Shown here: one piece after another, positions 26,968 to 35,812 of the stretch | Layout of the letters: every line of letters begins with the position of its first letter | Position numbering within the stretch: position 1 is the first letter of the stretch | Source: Pseudoxanthomonas sp. SE1 | Lineage (GTDB): Bacteria > Pseudomonadota > Gammaproteobacteria > Xanthomonadales > Xanthomonadaceae | Reading direction: 5' to 3' | DNA: 64,000 nucleotides | NCBI RefSeq assembly: GCF_029542205.1 | Contig: NZ_CP113783.1 | Coordinates: 248,001 to 312,000, forward strand | The notes under the pieces: model-generated | What the model saw: the letters and a program-made list of their open reading frames with translations, nothing else | The model's database searches: none | What the model was told of the DNA's origin: nothing | Translations under genes and position numbers: made by a program

Positions 26968-27795
26968 TCAGCGGCGTGCGCGTTCCATCGCGACCAGGTG
27001 GTCGGCGATGCGCAGTACGTCGGCGTAGGTCTGGCCGCCGGTGACGCGGTACTTGCCGTTGACGATGATGGTGGGGGTGCTTTCCACGCCGGCGTTCTTG
27101 GCGAACTGCATACCGCGGGCGATCTGCGAGTTGGTGCCGAAGCTGTTCATCAGCGACACGAATTCCTTGGCATCTACGCCGTACTTGGCGTACCACTGCG
27201 CGATCTGCGCGGGATCTGCCGGCGGCTGGCCTTCACCCGGCAGCGCGCGCTGCAGGTGGATGGCGGCGAAGACGGCATCGTGGGTCCTGTCGACCAGGCC
27301 CTTCGCCTGCGCCGCATAGAACGCCTTGCCGTAGGGCGCCCAAGTGTCGCGGAACACCACCGGCACGTAGCTCACGCGCACGTCCGCCGGTTGCTTCTTC
27401 TTCCACGCCGAGACTTCGGGCGCGAAGCGCGCGCAGCCCGGGCAGACGTAGCCGAACACCTCGACGACCTCGACCTGGCCGTTGAGCGGCGCATACGGCT
27501 GGCCATTGGGGATCTCGACGTAGTCCGTGCCGGCGATCGGTGCGGGGCCCTGTGGCGGCAGGACGGGGTTGGTGTTGGCGGTCGCCGTGCTGTCGGCACC
27601 GTCGGCAGGCGCTGCGGTCGCGGCATCGGCGGGCGTTGCCGGTGCGTCCGCCGCAGGCGCGGTGGTGGCATCGGTCGTGGTCGCCGGTGCGGCAGGCGCC
27701 TCGGCGGCCGGCGTGGTGTCGGTGGCCGGCTTCGGACCACAGGCTGCCAGCACGGGCAGCAGCAGGGACAGCATCAGGACGTGACGGGACTTCAT
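26968..27795 (-). CDS. dsbA: DsbA-family thiol:disulfide oxidoreductase, lipoprotein form (CPGC)
   Basis: A 275-residue predicted lipoprotein. Lipobox LAAC (about residues 16-19), then an approximately 60-residue Ala/Thr/Pro/Asp linker, then a DsbA thioredoxin-like domain with the active site FGYVCPGCARF (C118-P-G-C121) and cis-Pro loop VESTPTIIVNGKYRVTGG. It should oxidise or handle disulfides in periplasmic proteins while tethered to a membrane. A second dsbA-like gene lies 97 bp upstream on the same strand; their last 50 residues are very similar, pointing to a tandem duplication. This order with cytochrome c4 and engB is common in Gammaproteobacteria. Confidence 0.92.
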   Translation of the reverse strand: MKSRHVLMLSLLLPVLAACGPKPATDTTPAAEAPAAPATTTDATTAPAADAPATPADAATAAPADGADSTATANTNPVLPPQGPAPIAGTDYVEIPNGQPYAPLNGQVEVVEVFGYVCPGCARFAPEVSAWKKKQPADVRVSYVPVVFRDTWAPYGKAFYAAQAKGLVDRTHDAVFAAIHLQRALPGEGQPPADPAQIAQWYAKYGVDAKEFVSLMNSFGTNSQIARGMQFAKNAGVESTPTIIVNGKYRVTGGQTYADVLRIADHLVAMERARR

Positions 27796-27892
27796 CGCGC
27801 GAGCTCCAATGGATCAGAGGAAAAAGGTGCCGGCCGGGCCGGGGGACATCACATTCTGCATGGCGTCCGCAACGACCGCCATGACGGGATCG

Positions 27893-28543
27893 TCACTTGC
27901 GGCCGCGTTCCCGGGCGACGAGCCGGTCGGCGATCTTCAGCCTGTCGCTGTAGTTGCCGCCACCGGTGACGCGGTACTTGCCGTTGACGATGATCGTCGG
28001 CGTGCCTTCCACGCCGGCGGCGGCCACCCAGTCCCGTGCCTTGGCCAGTTGTTGGTCGACGACCGGGCCGCGCAGCGCGGCAATGAACTTCGCGCGGTCC
28101 ACGCCCTGGCTGGCATAGAACCCGGCGATTTCCTCGGCGGATGCGTTCTGGATGGGCAGGTTGCCGGTCTTGTGCAGGGCATCGAACACCGCCTGGTGGG
28201 TGCGCTCCTGCACGCCGAGCTGCTGCGCGGCATAGAAGGCGCGCGCATACGGAATCCAGTAGCCACCGAACGCAGCCGGGACGGGCGTCAGCTGCACGTC
28301 GCGCGGCAGCTTCTTCTTCCATGCGGCGAGCGTGGGCTCCAGGTGGGCGCAGTGGATGCAGGTGTAGCCGAAGACCTCGACGACTTCGATCTTGCCCTTG
28401 GCGGGTGCGAACGGCTTGCCGTCCGGAATCACTTCGTAGTCCTGCCCCTCGATCAACGGGGCCGATGCGGGCGGTGCGGCAAGGGTGGCGGCAGGCAGCA
28501 GGGCAAGCAGGGTGATCAGCACGGGCAGCAGACGCGAGACCAT
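27893..28543 (-). CDS. dsbA: DsbA-family thiol:disulfide interchange protein, soluble form (CIHC)
   Basis: A 216-residue periplasmic protein with a signal peptide (MVSRLLPVLITLLALLPAAT, cleavage near LAA-PP). The DsbA domain has the active site FGYTCIHCAHL (C62-I-H-C65) and cis-Pro region VEGTPTIIVNGKYRVTGG. The CIHC dipeptide is not the usual CPHC; Pro to Ile should change the redox potential. It has no lipobox or long linker, unlike its neighbour. The ATG follows CTGGAG. It lies downstream of cytochrome c4 but is separated from it by a strong terminator, so it probably has its own promoter. Confidence 0.92.
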   Translation of the reverse strand: MVSRLLPVLITLLALLPAATLAAPPASAPLIEGQDYEVIPDGKPFAPAKGKIEVVEVFGYTCIHCAHLEPTLAAWKKKLPRDVQLTPVPAAFGGYWIPYARAFYAAQQLGVQERTHQAVFDALHKTGNLPIQNASAEEIAGFYASQGVDRAKFIAALRGPVVDQQLAKARDWVAAAGVEGTPTIIVNGKYRVTGGGNYSDRLKIADRLVARERGRK

Positions 28544-28590
28544 CGGGATTCTCCAGGCGGGAACGGGACGTCCCGTCCCGGGGCGTCGCG

Positions 28591-28624
28591 GAAAAAAGAA
28601 ACGCCGGCCATGGTGGGGCCGGCG
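28591..28624 (-). terminator. Intrinsic terminator downstream of cytochrome c4
   Basis: On the minus strand an 8-bp stem CGCCGGCC/GGCCGGCG with a 7-base loop is followed by the T-rich tract TTTCTTTTTTC. This is a textbook factor-independent terminator for the gene ending at 28676. Confidence 0.85.
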
Positions 28625-28675
28625 CGATGAACAGGAGCTTGCACTTCCGGCCGCGCGACGCGACCGGGTGCGGAA

Positions 28676-29458
28676 TTACTTGCTGCCGGCCTTGGCGGCG
28701 GCCACGTCGTCGGCGCGCGCATGCAGGCCTTGCAGGTAGCTGGCCAGCGCCTGGATTTCCTGCTCGGTCAGCGGCGCGGCGACCTGCGCCATGATGTTGT
28801 GCAGGGTCGGGTCCTTCAGCGTGGTGGTGCCGGCCTTGTATTCCTGCAGGCGACGCACGGTGTAGTCCTGCATCTGGCCGCCGATGTGCGGGTAGGCCGG
28901 GCCGGGATTGCCGGCGCCGGTGGGGCCGTGGCACGCCATGCACGCTGGCACGCCGCGCGCGGCGTCGCCGTTGCGGTACAGCTGCTGGCCCACTTCGTAG
29001 AACTTCATGTCCTTGTAGGGACCCTCGGCGACGATGCTGTCGTCGGCCAGGCCGGCGCCCGACTTCTGGGTGGCGAAATACGCGCCGACATCGCGCATGT
29101 CCTGCGCATTGAGGGTCTGGGCGAACGGGGCCATCACGGCCGCCATGCCGGTGTTGCGCTCGCCCGAGGCGAACAGCGCGAGCTGGTGCGCGATGTAGCG
29201 CTCGCTCTGGCCGGCGATGCGCGGGTACTGCGGATCGCTGGGGTTGCCGTCGGCGCCGTGGCAGGCCGCGCAGGCGGCCGCCTTGGTCTGGCCGGCCTTG
29301 GCATCGCCCCAGGTGGTCTTGGCGAGGTTGATGTCCAGCGGCGCGGTCTCGACCGGTGCATTGTCCGGCACCGGAACCACGGTGGTCTGTGCAAAAGCGA
29401 CTGCGCCCACGGCCAATACGGCCAGTCCGGCAAGTCCCATAACGCGAGCGTGGCGCAT
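28676..29458 (-). CDS. cycA: Cytochrome c4 (di-heme c-type cytochrome)
   Basis: A 260-residue periplasmic electron carrier with two fused cytochrome c domains. After a signal peptide (MRHARVMGLAGLAVLAVGAV, cleavage near AFA-Q), heme motifs are CAACH (C63-H67) and CMACH (C173-H177). Likely axial Met residues lie in later parts of each half (TGMAAVMAPF; LHNIMAQ). Cytochrome c4 delivers electrons from the bc1 complex to terminal oxidases. The ATG at 29458 has CGGAGC upstream. It diverges from engB with a 141-bp region between, and is followed by a strong terminator. Confidence 0.93.
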   Translation of the reverse strand: MRHARVMGLAGLAVLAVGAVAFAQTTVVPVPDNAPVETAPLDINLAKTTWGDAKAGQTKAAACAACHGADGNPSDPQYPRIAGQSERYIAHQLALFASGERNTGMAAVMAPFAQTLNAQDMRDVGAYFATQKSGAGLADDSIVAEGPYKDMKFYEVGQQLYRNGDAARGVPACMACHGPTGAGNPGPAYPHIGGQMQDYTVRRLQEYKAGTTTLKDPTLHNIMAQVAAPLTEQEIQALASYLQGLHARADDVAAAKAGSK

Positions 29459-29599
29459 GCTAAAGCTCCGAAACCCTAGACGATACGCGGCGCAGAATGC
29501 AGCCGCGAAACCGTTGAATTATCCCTGCGCCGGGGCTGTCCGGTCAATTCAACGGGCTTCCGGCATGTCCCCGGGGCCGGCACATGCCATGCTAGTGCC

Positions 29600-30199
29600 A
29601 TGTCGAACCCCCTGAATTCCGCCACCTACCTGCTTTCCGCCCACACCCCGCGCCAACTGCCGGAAGATGGTGGATTCGAAGTGGCCTTCGCCGGCCGCTC
29701 CAATGCCGGCAAGTCCAGCGCCCTCAATGCGCTGGTCAACCACAACCGCCTGGCGCGGGTCTCCAAGACCCCCGGCCGCACCCAGCAGCTGGTGTTCTTC
29801 CAGGTCCAGCCGGAACGCTATCTGGTGGATCTTCCGGGCTACGGTTACGCCAAGGTGCCGCAGGATCTCCAGGCGCACTGGCAGGCCTTCATCGACCGCT
29901 ACTTCCGCACCCGCGAAGCGCTCAAGGGCCTGGTGGTGGTGATGGACATCCGCCATCCGCTGAAGGACTACGACCGCCAGATGCTGGGCTATGCCGTCCA
30001 GCGCGGACTGCCGGCCCACGCGTTGCTGACCAAGGCCGACAAGCTGGGCCGTGGCCAGCAGGGCAACGCATTGCAGGCGGTGAAGAAGGAGCTGTTCTCC
30101 GCCTTCGGCGATACCGTCAGCGTGCAGACCTTCTCGGCCGAGTCCAAGCAGGGCGTGGACGAGGCACGGATGATCGTGGGCAACTGGCTGGCGGTATAG
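29600..30199 (+). CDS. engB: Ribosome biogenesis GTPase EngB (YihA/YsxC)
   Basis: A 199-residue single-domain GTPase needed for 50S subunit assembly. G motifs are clear: GRSNAGKSSALN (G1, about residues 30-41), TPGRTQQ (G2), DLPGYGYAKV (G3), TKADKLGRG (G4) and QTFSAESKQGV (G5 region). The length is that of the family. It lies opposite cytochrome c4, the usual neighbour in this order. Its stop is three bases from the stop of the convergent VIT-type gene. Confidence 0.95.
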   Translation: MSNPLNSATYLLSAHTPRQLPEDGGFEVAFAGRSNAGKSSALNALVNHNRLARVSKTPGRTQQLVFFQVQPERYLVDLPGYGYAKVPQDLQAHWQAFIDRYFRTREALKGLVVVMDIRHPLKDYDRQMLGYAVQRGLPAHALLTKADKLGRGQQGNALQAVKKELFSAFGDTVSVQTFSAESKQGVDEARMIVGNWLAV

Positions 30200-30202
30200 G
30201 CA

Positions 30203-30919
30203 TCACACGGCGACATGGAACAGGCGGCCCACCAGCGCCGCCGCGCCCATCGCCATGGCACCCCAGAAGCCGACCCGCAGCGCGCCGCGCAGCATCGGTG
30301 CGCCGCCGACCCGGGCCGCAAGCGCCCCCGACAGCACCAGCCCCACCAGGGTCGCCACGGTCGTCACCATGGCGACGTCTCCAGCGGGCGCCAATAGCGT
30401 GGTCGCAATCGGCAGCAGTGCGCCCACCGTGAACGCACCCGCCGAAGCGATCGCCGCCTGTACCGGGCGGGCACGCAGGGCCTCGGTGATGCCGAGCTCG
30501 TCGCGCGCATGGGCTTCCAGCGCATCGTGCGCGGTCAGCTGTTCCGCCACCTGGCGCGCAAGCGTGGGCGACAGGCCGCGCTGCACGTAGATCTGGGCCA
30601 GTTCCAGCAACTCGCTCTCCGGCGTGTCCCGCAACTCGCGGGTCTCCACCGCGAGGTCGGCTGCCTCGGTATCGGCCTGCGACTGCACGGAGACGTATTC
30701 GCCTGCGGCCATCGACATGGCGCCCGCCACCGTGCCGGCCACGCCGGTCAGCAGGATCGTAGAAGGTGTCGCGCCACTCGCGGCCACGCCTACCACCAGG
30801 CCGGCGACCGACACGATGCCGTCGTTGATGCCCAGCACAGAGGCGCGCAACCAGCCCACGCGATCGGTGCGATGACGTTCGCGATGGCGGGCCTGGGGCG
30901 AGCGGGGATGCGAGGGCAT
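30203..30919 (-). CDS. VIT1/CCC1-family membrane transporter (iron/manganese)
   Basis: A 238-residue membrane protein of the VIT1/CCC1 group, proteins that move Fe(II) or Mn(II) out of the cytoplasm. Family marks are LRASVLGINDGIVSVAGLVV at the first helix, AGAMSMAAGEYVSVQSQ, and a Glu-rich helical segment (ELRDTPESELLELAQIYVQR) that in plant VIT1 binds metal. About five hydrophobic segments are visible. The start at 30919 is the ATG nearest the conserved first helix; no strong ribosome site precedes it. It stands alone, convergent to engB. Confidence 0.87.
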   Translation of the reverse strand: MPSHPRSPQARHRERHRTDRVGWLRASVLGINDGIVSVAGLVVGVAASGATPSTILLTGVAGTVAGAMSMAAGEYVSVQSQADTEAADLAVETRELRDTPESELLELAQIYVQRGLSPTLARQVAEQLTAHDALEAHARDELGITEALRARPVQAAIASAGAFTVGALLPIATTLLAPAGDVAMVTTVATLVGLVLSGALAARVGGAPMLRGALRVGFWGAMAMGAAALVGRLFHVAV

Positions 30920-31088
30920 GGACGCAGCGTAGTCCACGTCCGGACACGCGTCGATGTGCACCACGGATGGGATGCTGCGGCGCCTGGATGGCCATGCTGG
31001 CGTGCACCCGGTCACGTTATAGTGCCGGCCTTGCGACAGCGGGGCTCCGTCTCCACGTCGTGGCCTCTCCCTTCGCGCGAGCCTGCCC

Positions 31089-32453
31089 TTGTCCAGCCCC
31101 AGCCACGTTGCCGACACGCTGATCACTGATCGCGCGCAGTTGGTCGAATACATCGCCTCGGGTGAGAAGCCCGCGCAGGATTGGCGCATCGGCACCGAGC
31201 ACGAGAAGTTCGGCTTCCGCCTGGACGACCTGCGCCCGCCGACCTTCGATGGCGACCGCGGCATCGAGGCGCTGCTGAAGGGCCTGACACGTTTCGGCTG
31301 GGAAGCGATCGAGGAGAAGGGGCGCGTCATCGCACTGACGAAGGATGGCGCGTCGGTCACGCTCGAACCGGCCGGCCAGCTGGAACTGTCCGGCGCGGCG
31401 GTGGAAACCCTCCACCAGACCTGCGTGGAAGTGGGCACGCATCTCAAGGAAGTGAAGCAGGTCGCCGACGAACTGCAGCTCGGTTTCCTGGGCATGGGCT
31501 TCCAACCCAAGTGGCGCCGCGACGAGATGCCGTGGATGCCCAAGGGCCGCTACCAGATCATGAAGTCGTACATGCCCAAGGTCGGCCAGCTGGGCCTGGA
31601 CATGATGACGCGCACCTGCACCGTGCAGGTCAACCTGGACTACGCCAGCGAAGCGGACATGATCAAGAAGTTCCGCGTGTCGCTGGCGCTGCAGCCGGTG
31701 GCCACCGCGCTGTTCGCCGACTCGCCGTTCACCGAAGGCAAGCCGAACGGCTACCAGAGTTACCGCTCGCACATCTGGACCGATACTGACGGCGACCGCA
31801 CCGGCATGCTCGATTTCGTGTTCGAGGATGGCTTCGGCTACGAACGCTACGTCGACTACCTGCTCGATGTGCCGATGTACTTCAGCTACCGCGACGGCAT
31901 CTACCACGACGCCAGCGGCAAGTCGTTCCGCAAGTTTCTGCGCGGCGAACTGGACGTGCTGCCCGGCGCGCTGCCGACGCTGCGCGACTGGTCCGACCAC
32001 ATGACCACCGCGTTCCCGGAAGTGCGGATGAAGAAGTTCCTGGAAATGCGCGGCGCCGACAGCGGTCCGTGGAACCGCATCTGCGCGCTGCCGGCGTTCT
32101 GGGTGGGCCTGCTGTACGACGACGCTGCGCTCGATGCCGCGTGGGACCTGGTCAAGGACTTCTCGCTGGCCGAGCGTCACGCCCTGCGCGATGGTGTGCC
32201 GAAACACGCGCTGAAGCTGCCGTTCCGGGGCGGCACGGTGCGCGAGCTGGCTCGCGAGGCGGTGAAGATCGCCATCGGCGGCCTGCAGCGCCGCGCGCGG
32301 CTCAACAGCAAGGGCGTTGATGAAGCCGGCTTCCTGGATGCGCTGGTTGAGATCGTCGAGGCGAACGAAACCCCAGCCGAGCGCAAACTGGCGCTGTTCA
32401 ATGGTGAGTGGAACGGCGACATCGATCGCGTGTTCCGCGAGTTCGCGTACTAG
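31089..32453 (+). CDS. gshA: Glutamate-cysteine ligase, plant/alphaproteobacterial type (GCS2)
   Basis: A 454-residue enzyme for the first step of glutathione synthesis, ATP-dependent joining of glutamate to cysteine. It belongs to the plant-type GCS2 family rather than the E. coli GshA family: WRIGTEHEKFGFR near the N-terminus, DGASVTLEPAGQLELSGA, LGFLGMGFQPKWRRDEMPWM, RTCTVQVNLDYASEADM, and GALPTLRDWSDHMTTAFPEVR. The best start is TTG at 31089; no in-frame ATG or GTG fits the family N-terminus. Glutathione is the co-substrate of the frmA/fghA pathway 7 kb away and of many arsenic steps. A 169-bp upstream gap carries its promoter. Confidence 0.92.
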   Translation: MSSPSHVADTLITDRAQLVEYIASGEKPAQDWRIGTEHEKFGFRLDDLRPPTFDGDRGIEALLKGLTRFGWEAIEEKGRVIALTKDGASVTLEPAGQLELSGAAVETLHQTCVEVGTHLKEVKQVADELQLGFLGMGFQPKWRRDEMPWMPKGRYQIMKSYMPKVGQLGLDMMTRTCTVQVNLDYASEADMIKKFRVSLALQPVATALFADSPFTEGKPNGYQSYRSHIWTDTDGDRTGMLDFVFEDGFGYERYVDYLLDVPMYFSYRDGIYHDASGKSFRKFLRGELDVLPGALPTLRDWSDHMTTAFPEVRMKKFLEMRGADSGPWNRICALPAFWVGLLYDDAALDAAWDLVKDFSLAERHALRDGVPKHALKLPFRGGTVRELAREAVKIAIGGLQRRARLNSKGVDEAGFLDALVEIVEANETPAERKLALFNGEWNGDIDRVFREFAY

Positions 32454-32491
32454 CCCATCCTGCACCCGGACACCAGGCCGTTCCGCGATGA

Positions 32492-32923
32492 CTACAGCGG
32501 CTTGAGCATGCAGATGGCGCTGGCAGGGCACAGCGACCGGAACTCCGCGCTGTCGCGCACGGCATCGGGCACGGTGTCGCGCGCGACCACGTCGTAGCCC
32601 AGCCGTGCGAAGAAGGCATCCGCTGTCTGCGTCAGCAACACGATCCCGGTGATGCCGCGCCTGCGCGCCTCGGCTTCCAGGGACTGCACGAGCCGTTGGC
32701 CATGGCCTTTGCCCTGGTGCAGGGGCGACACCGCCAGCGAGCGCAGCAAGCCCGTCCCGCCACGTTGTTCCATGCCGATCACGGCCGCGATGCGACCATC
32801 CTCCTCCTCAACCCAGAAGGCCACCTGCGAGGCGGCAAGGTCGGCCGTCGGCAAGGCGTGCGTTTCCAGCAGTGCGGTGATGGCGTCGATGTCGTCGGCG
32901 CGGGAAGGGCGTATCGAAGTCAT
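32492..32923 (-). CDS. arsN2: GNAT acetyltransferase, ArsN2-like
   Basis: A 143-residue acetyltransferase with the acetyl-CoA loop SPLHQGKGHGQRLVQSLEAE and the C-terminal FFARLGYDVVARDTVPDAVR typical of ArsN-type proteins. ArsN1 proteins acetylate arsinothricin or phosphinothricin; ArsN2 proteins are common in ars operons but less well characterised. It is the last gene of the leftward arsenic run, 77 bp after arsJ. The ATG at 32923 is clear. The C-terminal CPASAICMLKP contains two Cys, which may or may not bind arsenic. Confidence 0.85.
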   Translation of the reverse strand: MTSIRPSRADDIDAITALLETHALPTADLAASQVAFWVEEEDGRIAAVIGMEQRGGTGLLRSLAVSPLHQGKGHGQRLVQSLEAEARRRGITGIVLLTQTADAFFARLGYDVVARDTVPDAVRDSAEFRSLCPASAICMLKPL

Positions 32924-33000
32924 GGTGTTTCCCGGGGTGTCGTACGGTGCGCAAGGGCGATGATGCCTCGAAGCCGATGCGGCAGCCGGAAGCCTCCTGC

Positions 33001-34221
33001 TCAGCCTCTCACGTGCATGGTCGATCGTGGAAGCGCCACCGACACCGCTGCCGCCACGGCGATCAGCGCGGCGGAGATCGCCAGGCAGGCGGCCAGGCCC
33101 CATCGCTGGAAGACCCAGCCCGACAGCACCGTGCCCAGCAGGCGTCCCATGGCATTGGCCATGTAGTAGAAACCGACGTCCAGCGATACACCGTCTTCGC
33201 TGGCATAGCTGACGATCAGATAGCTGTGCAGTGCAGAATTCAGCGCGAACAGCACGCCGAAGACCGTCAGCCCGACGATCAGCACCCACGCCGCCGGCAC
33301 GCGGTAGACCAGCAGAACCGCCATCGCTGCCGGCACCATGGCGAGCAGCACGGCCCACGCGCTGGCCGAGCGCCCATCGGGCAAGCGACCCGTGGCGCGC
33401 CCGGTAATGTGCGGTGCGAACGATTGCACCAGCCCGTAGCCGATGATCCACGCCGCAAGGAATCCGCCCACCTGCCAGAAATCCCAGCCCAGCGTGGAAG
33501 CCAGGAACACCGGCAGCGCCACCACGAACCAGACATCGCGCGCACCGAAGAGGAACATTCGCGCGGCCGACAGCAGGTTGATGGCGCGGCTCTTCGAAAA
33601 GATCTCGCGGAATTTCGGCTTGGCCTTGGCCTTGCCCAGGTCGCGCTTGAGCAGCAACAGGCTCAGCAGCCACACCAGCAGCAGTGCGCCGGCCATGATC
33701 GCCACCGCCGCCGCGAAGCCCACGGTGGCCAGCAGCGCGCCGCCAAGGAAGAACCCGATGCCCTTCAGCGCATTCTTCGAGCCGGTCAATGCGGCGACCC
33801 AGCGGTAGAGGGTGCCCTGCCGGTCGCCCGGCACCAGCAGCTTGATGCTGCTCTTGGCGCTCATCTTGTTGAGGTCCTTGGCGATGCCGGACAGCGCCTG
33901 CGCCGACATCACCCACGGCACCGTCAGCCAGACAGCCGGCACCAGCAGCATCGACAGCGCGATGACCTGCATCGCCAGCCCGATGTTCATGGTCCGGTTG
34001 AGTCCGATCCTGGCGCCCAGCCATCCGCCCACCAGATTGGTGATGACGCCGAAGACTTCGTAGAACAGGAACAACATCGCGATCTGCAGCGGGCTGTAGC
34101 CCAGCTGGTGGAAATGCAGCACCACCAGCATGCGCAGCGCGCCGTCGGTCAGGGTAAAAGCCCAGTAGTTACCGGTGATCAGCAGGTACTGGCGTACATC
34201 GGCCGACAGGCGCGCGAGCAT
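33001..34221 (-). CDS. arsJ: Organoarsenical efflux MFS transporter ArsJ
   Basis: A 406-residue inner-membrane transporter of the major facilitator superfamily. It begins MLARLSADVRQYLLITGNYW and has LTDGALRMLVVLHFHQLGY, ALSGIAKDLNKMSAKSSIK and VALTGSKNALKGIGFF, hallmarks of ArsJ. ArsJ exports 1-arseno-3-phosphoglycerate, an unstable product that falls apart outside into arsenate. It works with the GAPDH encoded just upstream, which makes that product; only 5 bp separate the two genes. This pair gives arsenate resistance without reduction, alongside the ArsC/Acr3 route in the same operon. Confidence 0.94.
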   Translation of the reverse strand: MLARLSADVRQYLLITGNYWAFTLTDGALRMLVVLHFHQLGYSPLQIAMLFLFYEVFGVITNLVGGWLGARIGLNRTMNIGLAMQVIALSMLLVPAVWLTVPWVMSAQALSGIAKDLNKMSAKSSIKLLVPGDRQGTLYRWVAALTGSKNALKGIGFFLGGALLATVGFAAAVAIMAGALLLVWLLSLLLLKRDLGKAKAKPKFREIFSKSRAINLLSAARMFLFGARDVWFVVALPVFLASTLGWDFWQVGGFLAAWIIGYGLVQSFAPHITGRATGRLPDGRSASAWAVLLAMVPAAMAVLLVYRVPAAWVLIVGLTVFGVLFALNSALHSYLIVSYASEDGVSLDVGFYYMANAMGRLLGTVLSGWVFQRWGLAACLAISAALIAVAAAVSVALPRSTMHVRG

Positions 34222-34226
34222 GTAGG

Positions 34227-35231
34227 TCAGCCCGCCTTGCCGACCAGTCGCACGAGCTCTGCGGTGCGGTTCACGTAACCCCACTCGTTGTCGTACCAGG
34301 CATACAGCTTCACCTGCGTGCCGTTGATCACCATGGTGGACAGCGCATCGACGATGCTGGAGCGCGGATCGGTCCGGTAGTCGATCGACACCAGTGGTCG
34401 CGTTTCGTAGCCCAGGATGCCGGCCAGCGCGCCGTCGGCGGCGGTCTTCAGCAGCGCGTTCACTTCCTCCACCGTGGTTGCGCGCTCCACTTCGAATACG
34501 CAGTCGGTCAGCGACGCATTGGTCAGCGGCACCCGCACGGCATGGCCGTTCAGTCGCCCCTTCAACTCGGGGAAGATTTCCGCGATGGCCGTCGCCGAGC
34601 CCGTCGAGGTCGGGATCAGGCTGCTGCCGCACGCACGCGCACGGCGCAGGTCCTTGTGCGGCGCATCCACGATCACCTGCGTGTTGGTCAGGCTGTGGAT
34701 CGTGGTCAGGCTGCCGTGGCGGATGCCGATGCCTTCATGGATCACCTTCACCACCGGTGCGAAGCAGTTGGTCGTGCACGAGGCGGCGGACACGATGCGG
34801 TGCTGCGCGGGATCGAAGCGGTGATGGTTCACGCCCACCACCACGTCCAGGACGCCCGGCGACTTCACCGGCGCCGTCACGACGACGCGCTTCACGCCCT
34901 GGTCCAGGTAGGGCTGCAGCACGTCGGGCTTGCGGAACTTGCCCGAGGATTCGATCACCACGTCGCAGCCCGACCAGTCGGTCGCCGCGATGTCCTTGTT
35001 CCGCGTCACCGGAATGCGTGTGCCGTCGATCACCAGCGCATCGCCATCGGCAGTGATCCCGCGGTTCCAGCGGCCGTGGATCGAATCGAACTCCAGCAGA
35101 TGCGCCAGCGTGGCGGCGTCGCCGGCGGGGTCATTGATCTGGACGAACTGCAGGTCGGGAGTGTCCCAGGCCGCACGCAAGGTGAGGCGGCCCATGCGGC
35201 CGAAGCCGTTGATGCCAACGCGAATGCTCAT
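34227..35231 (-). CDS. gapdh: ArsJ-associated glyceraldehyde-3-phosphate dehydrogenase
   Basis: A 334-residue NAD-dependent GAPDH: Rossmann start [20 protein letters not shown], catalytic Cys in [12 protein letters not shown] (about residue 153), and the C-terminal [16 protein letters not shown]. In ars operons this enzyme uses arsenate in place of phosphate to form 1-arseno-3-phosphoglycerate, which ArsJ exports. The position between arsC and arsJ, 5 bp from arsJ, makes that role very likely over central glycolysis. The ATG at 35231 gives the standard N-terminus. Confidence 0.93.
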   Translation of the reverse strand: MSIRVGINGFGRMGRLTLRAAWDTPDLQFVQINDPAGDAATLAHLLEFDSIHGRWNRGITADGDALVIDGTRIPVTRNKDIAATDWSGCDVVIESSGKFRKPDVLQPYLDQGVKRVVVTAPVKSPGVLDVVVGVNHHRFDPAQHRIVSAASCTTNCFAPVVKVIHEGIGIRHGSLTTIHSLTNTQVIVDAPHKDLRRARACGSSLIPTSTGSATAIAEIFPELKGRLNGHAVRVPLTNASLTDCVFEVERATTVEEVNALLKTAADGALAGILGYETRPLVSIDYRTDPRSSIVDALSTMVINGTQVKLYAWYDNEWGYVNRTAELVRLVGKAG

Positions 35232-35275
35232 GGAAGGTTCTTGGATGGAGAAGGAATGACGGGTGGATGTAGCGT

Positions 35276-35770
35276 TCAGGACGAGGCGCCGATCTCGCGC
35301 ACCCGCGTCTCCAGCGCCAGGCGATCCAGCGCCTCGGGCTTGAGCGCCAGCAGCAACGTGATGCGGTGCTGCAGCAGGTGCAGGGCGTGGGCGAAGGCCT
35401 GGCGGACCTGCTCCGCGGAGCCGGCGATGGCGGCGGGATCTTCGACGCCCCAATGCGCGGTGACCGGATGGCCAGGCCAAACCGGGCACGCTTCGCCAGC
35501 CGCCTTGTCGCAGACGGTGATGATCAGGTCCATCGGTGGCGCATCCGCGCCCGCGAATTCGTCCCATGGCTTGCTGCGCAGCGATGCCGTCGGCAGGCCG
35601 GCTTCCTGCAGGATCTGCAACGCGACCGGGTGCACGCGACCGCGCGGGTGGCTGCCCGCGCTGTAGGCATGGAACCGGCCTTTGCCCAGGTGGTTGGCCA
35701 TGGCCTCGGCCATGATGCTGCGGGCGGAATTGCCGGTGCACAGGAACAGCAGGTTATAGGGGCGGTCCAT
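35276..35770 (-). CDS. arsC: Arsenate reductase, low-molecular-weight phosphatase fold
   Basis: A 164-residue reductase turning arsenate into arsenite for export by Acr3. The phosphatase-type P-loop is [13 protein letters not shown], with catalytic C11 and R17. Two more Cys lie in [17 protein letters not shown], where the resolving cysteines of this class occur. It is longer than typical ArsC of this fold (about 135 residues) because of a C-terminal helical tail. Distance to acr3 is 42 bp and to gapdh 44 bp, so all belong to one transcript from the arsR promoter. Confidence 0.92.
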   Translation of the reverse strand: MDRPYNLLFLCTGNSARSIMAEAMANHLGKGRFHAYSAGSHPRGRVHPVALQILQEAGLPTASLRSKPWDEFAGADAPPMDLIITVCDKAAGEACPVWPGHPVTAHWGVEDPAAIAGSAEQVRQAFAHALHLLQHRITLLLALKPEALDRLALETRVREIGASS

Positions 35771-35812
35771 GGGCGAGTCCTGAAGGAAGGGGAGTGGGTA
35801 CGGAGGAAGGAA

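Noticed and set aside
34227..35231. Central glycolytic GAPDH
   Set aside because: The gene lies inside the ars operon, 5 bp from arsJ, so the arsenic role is much more likely.
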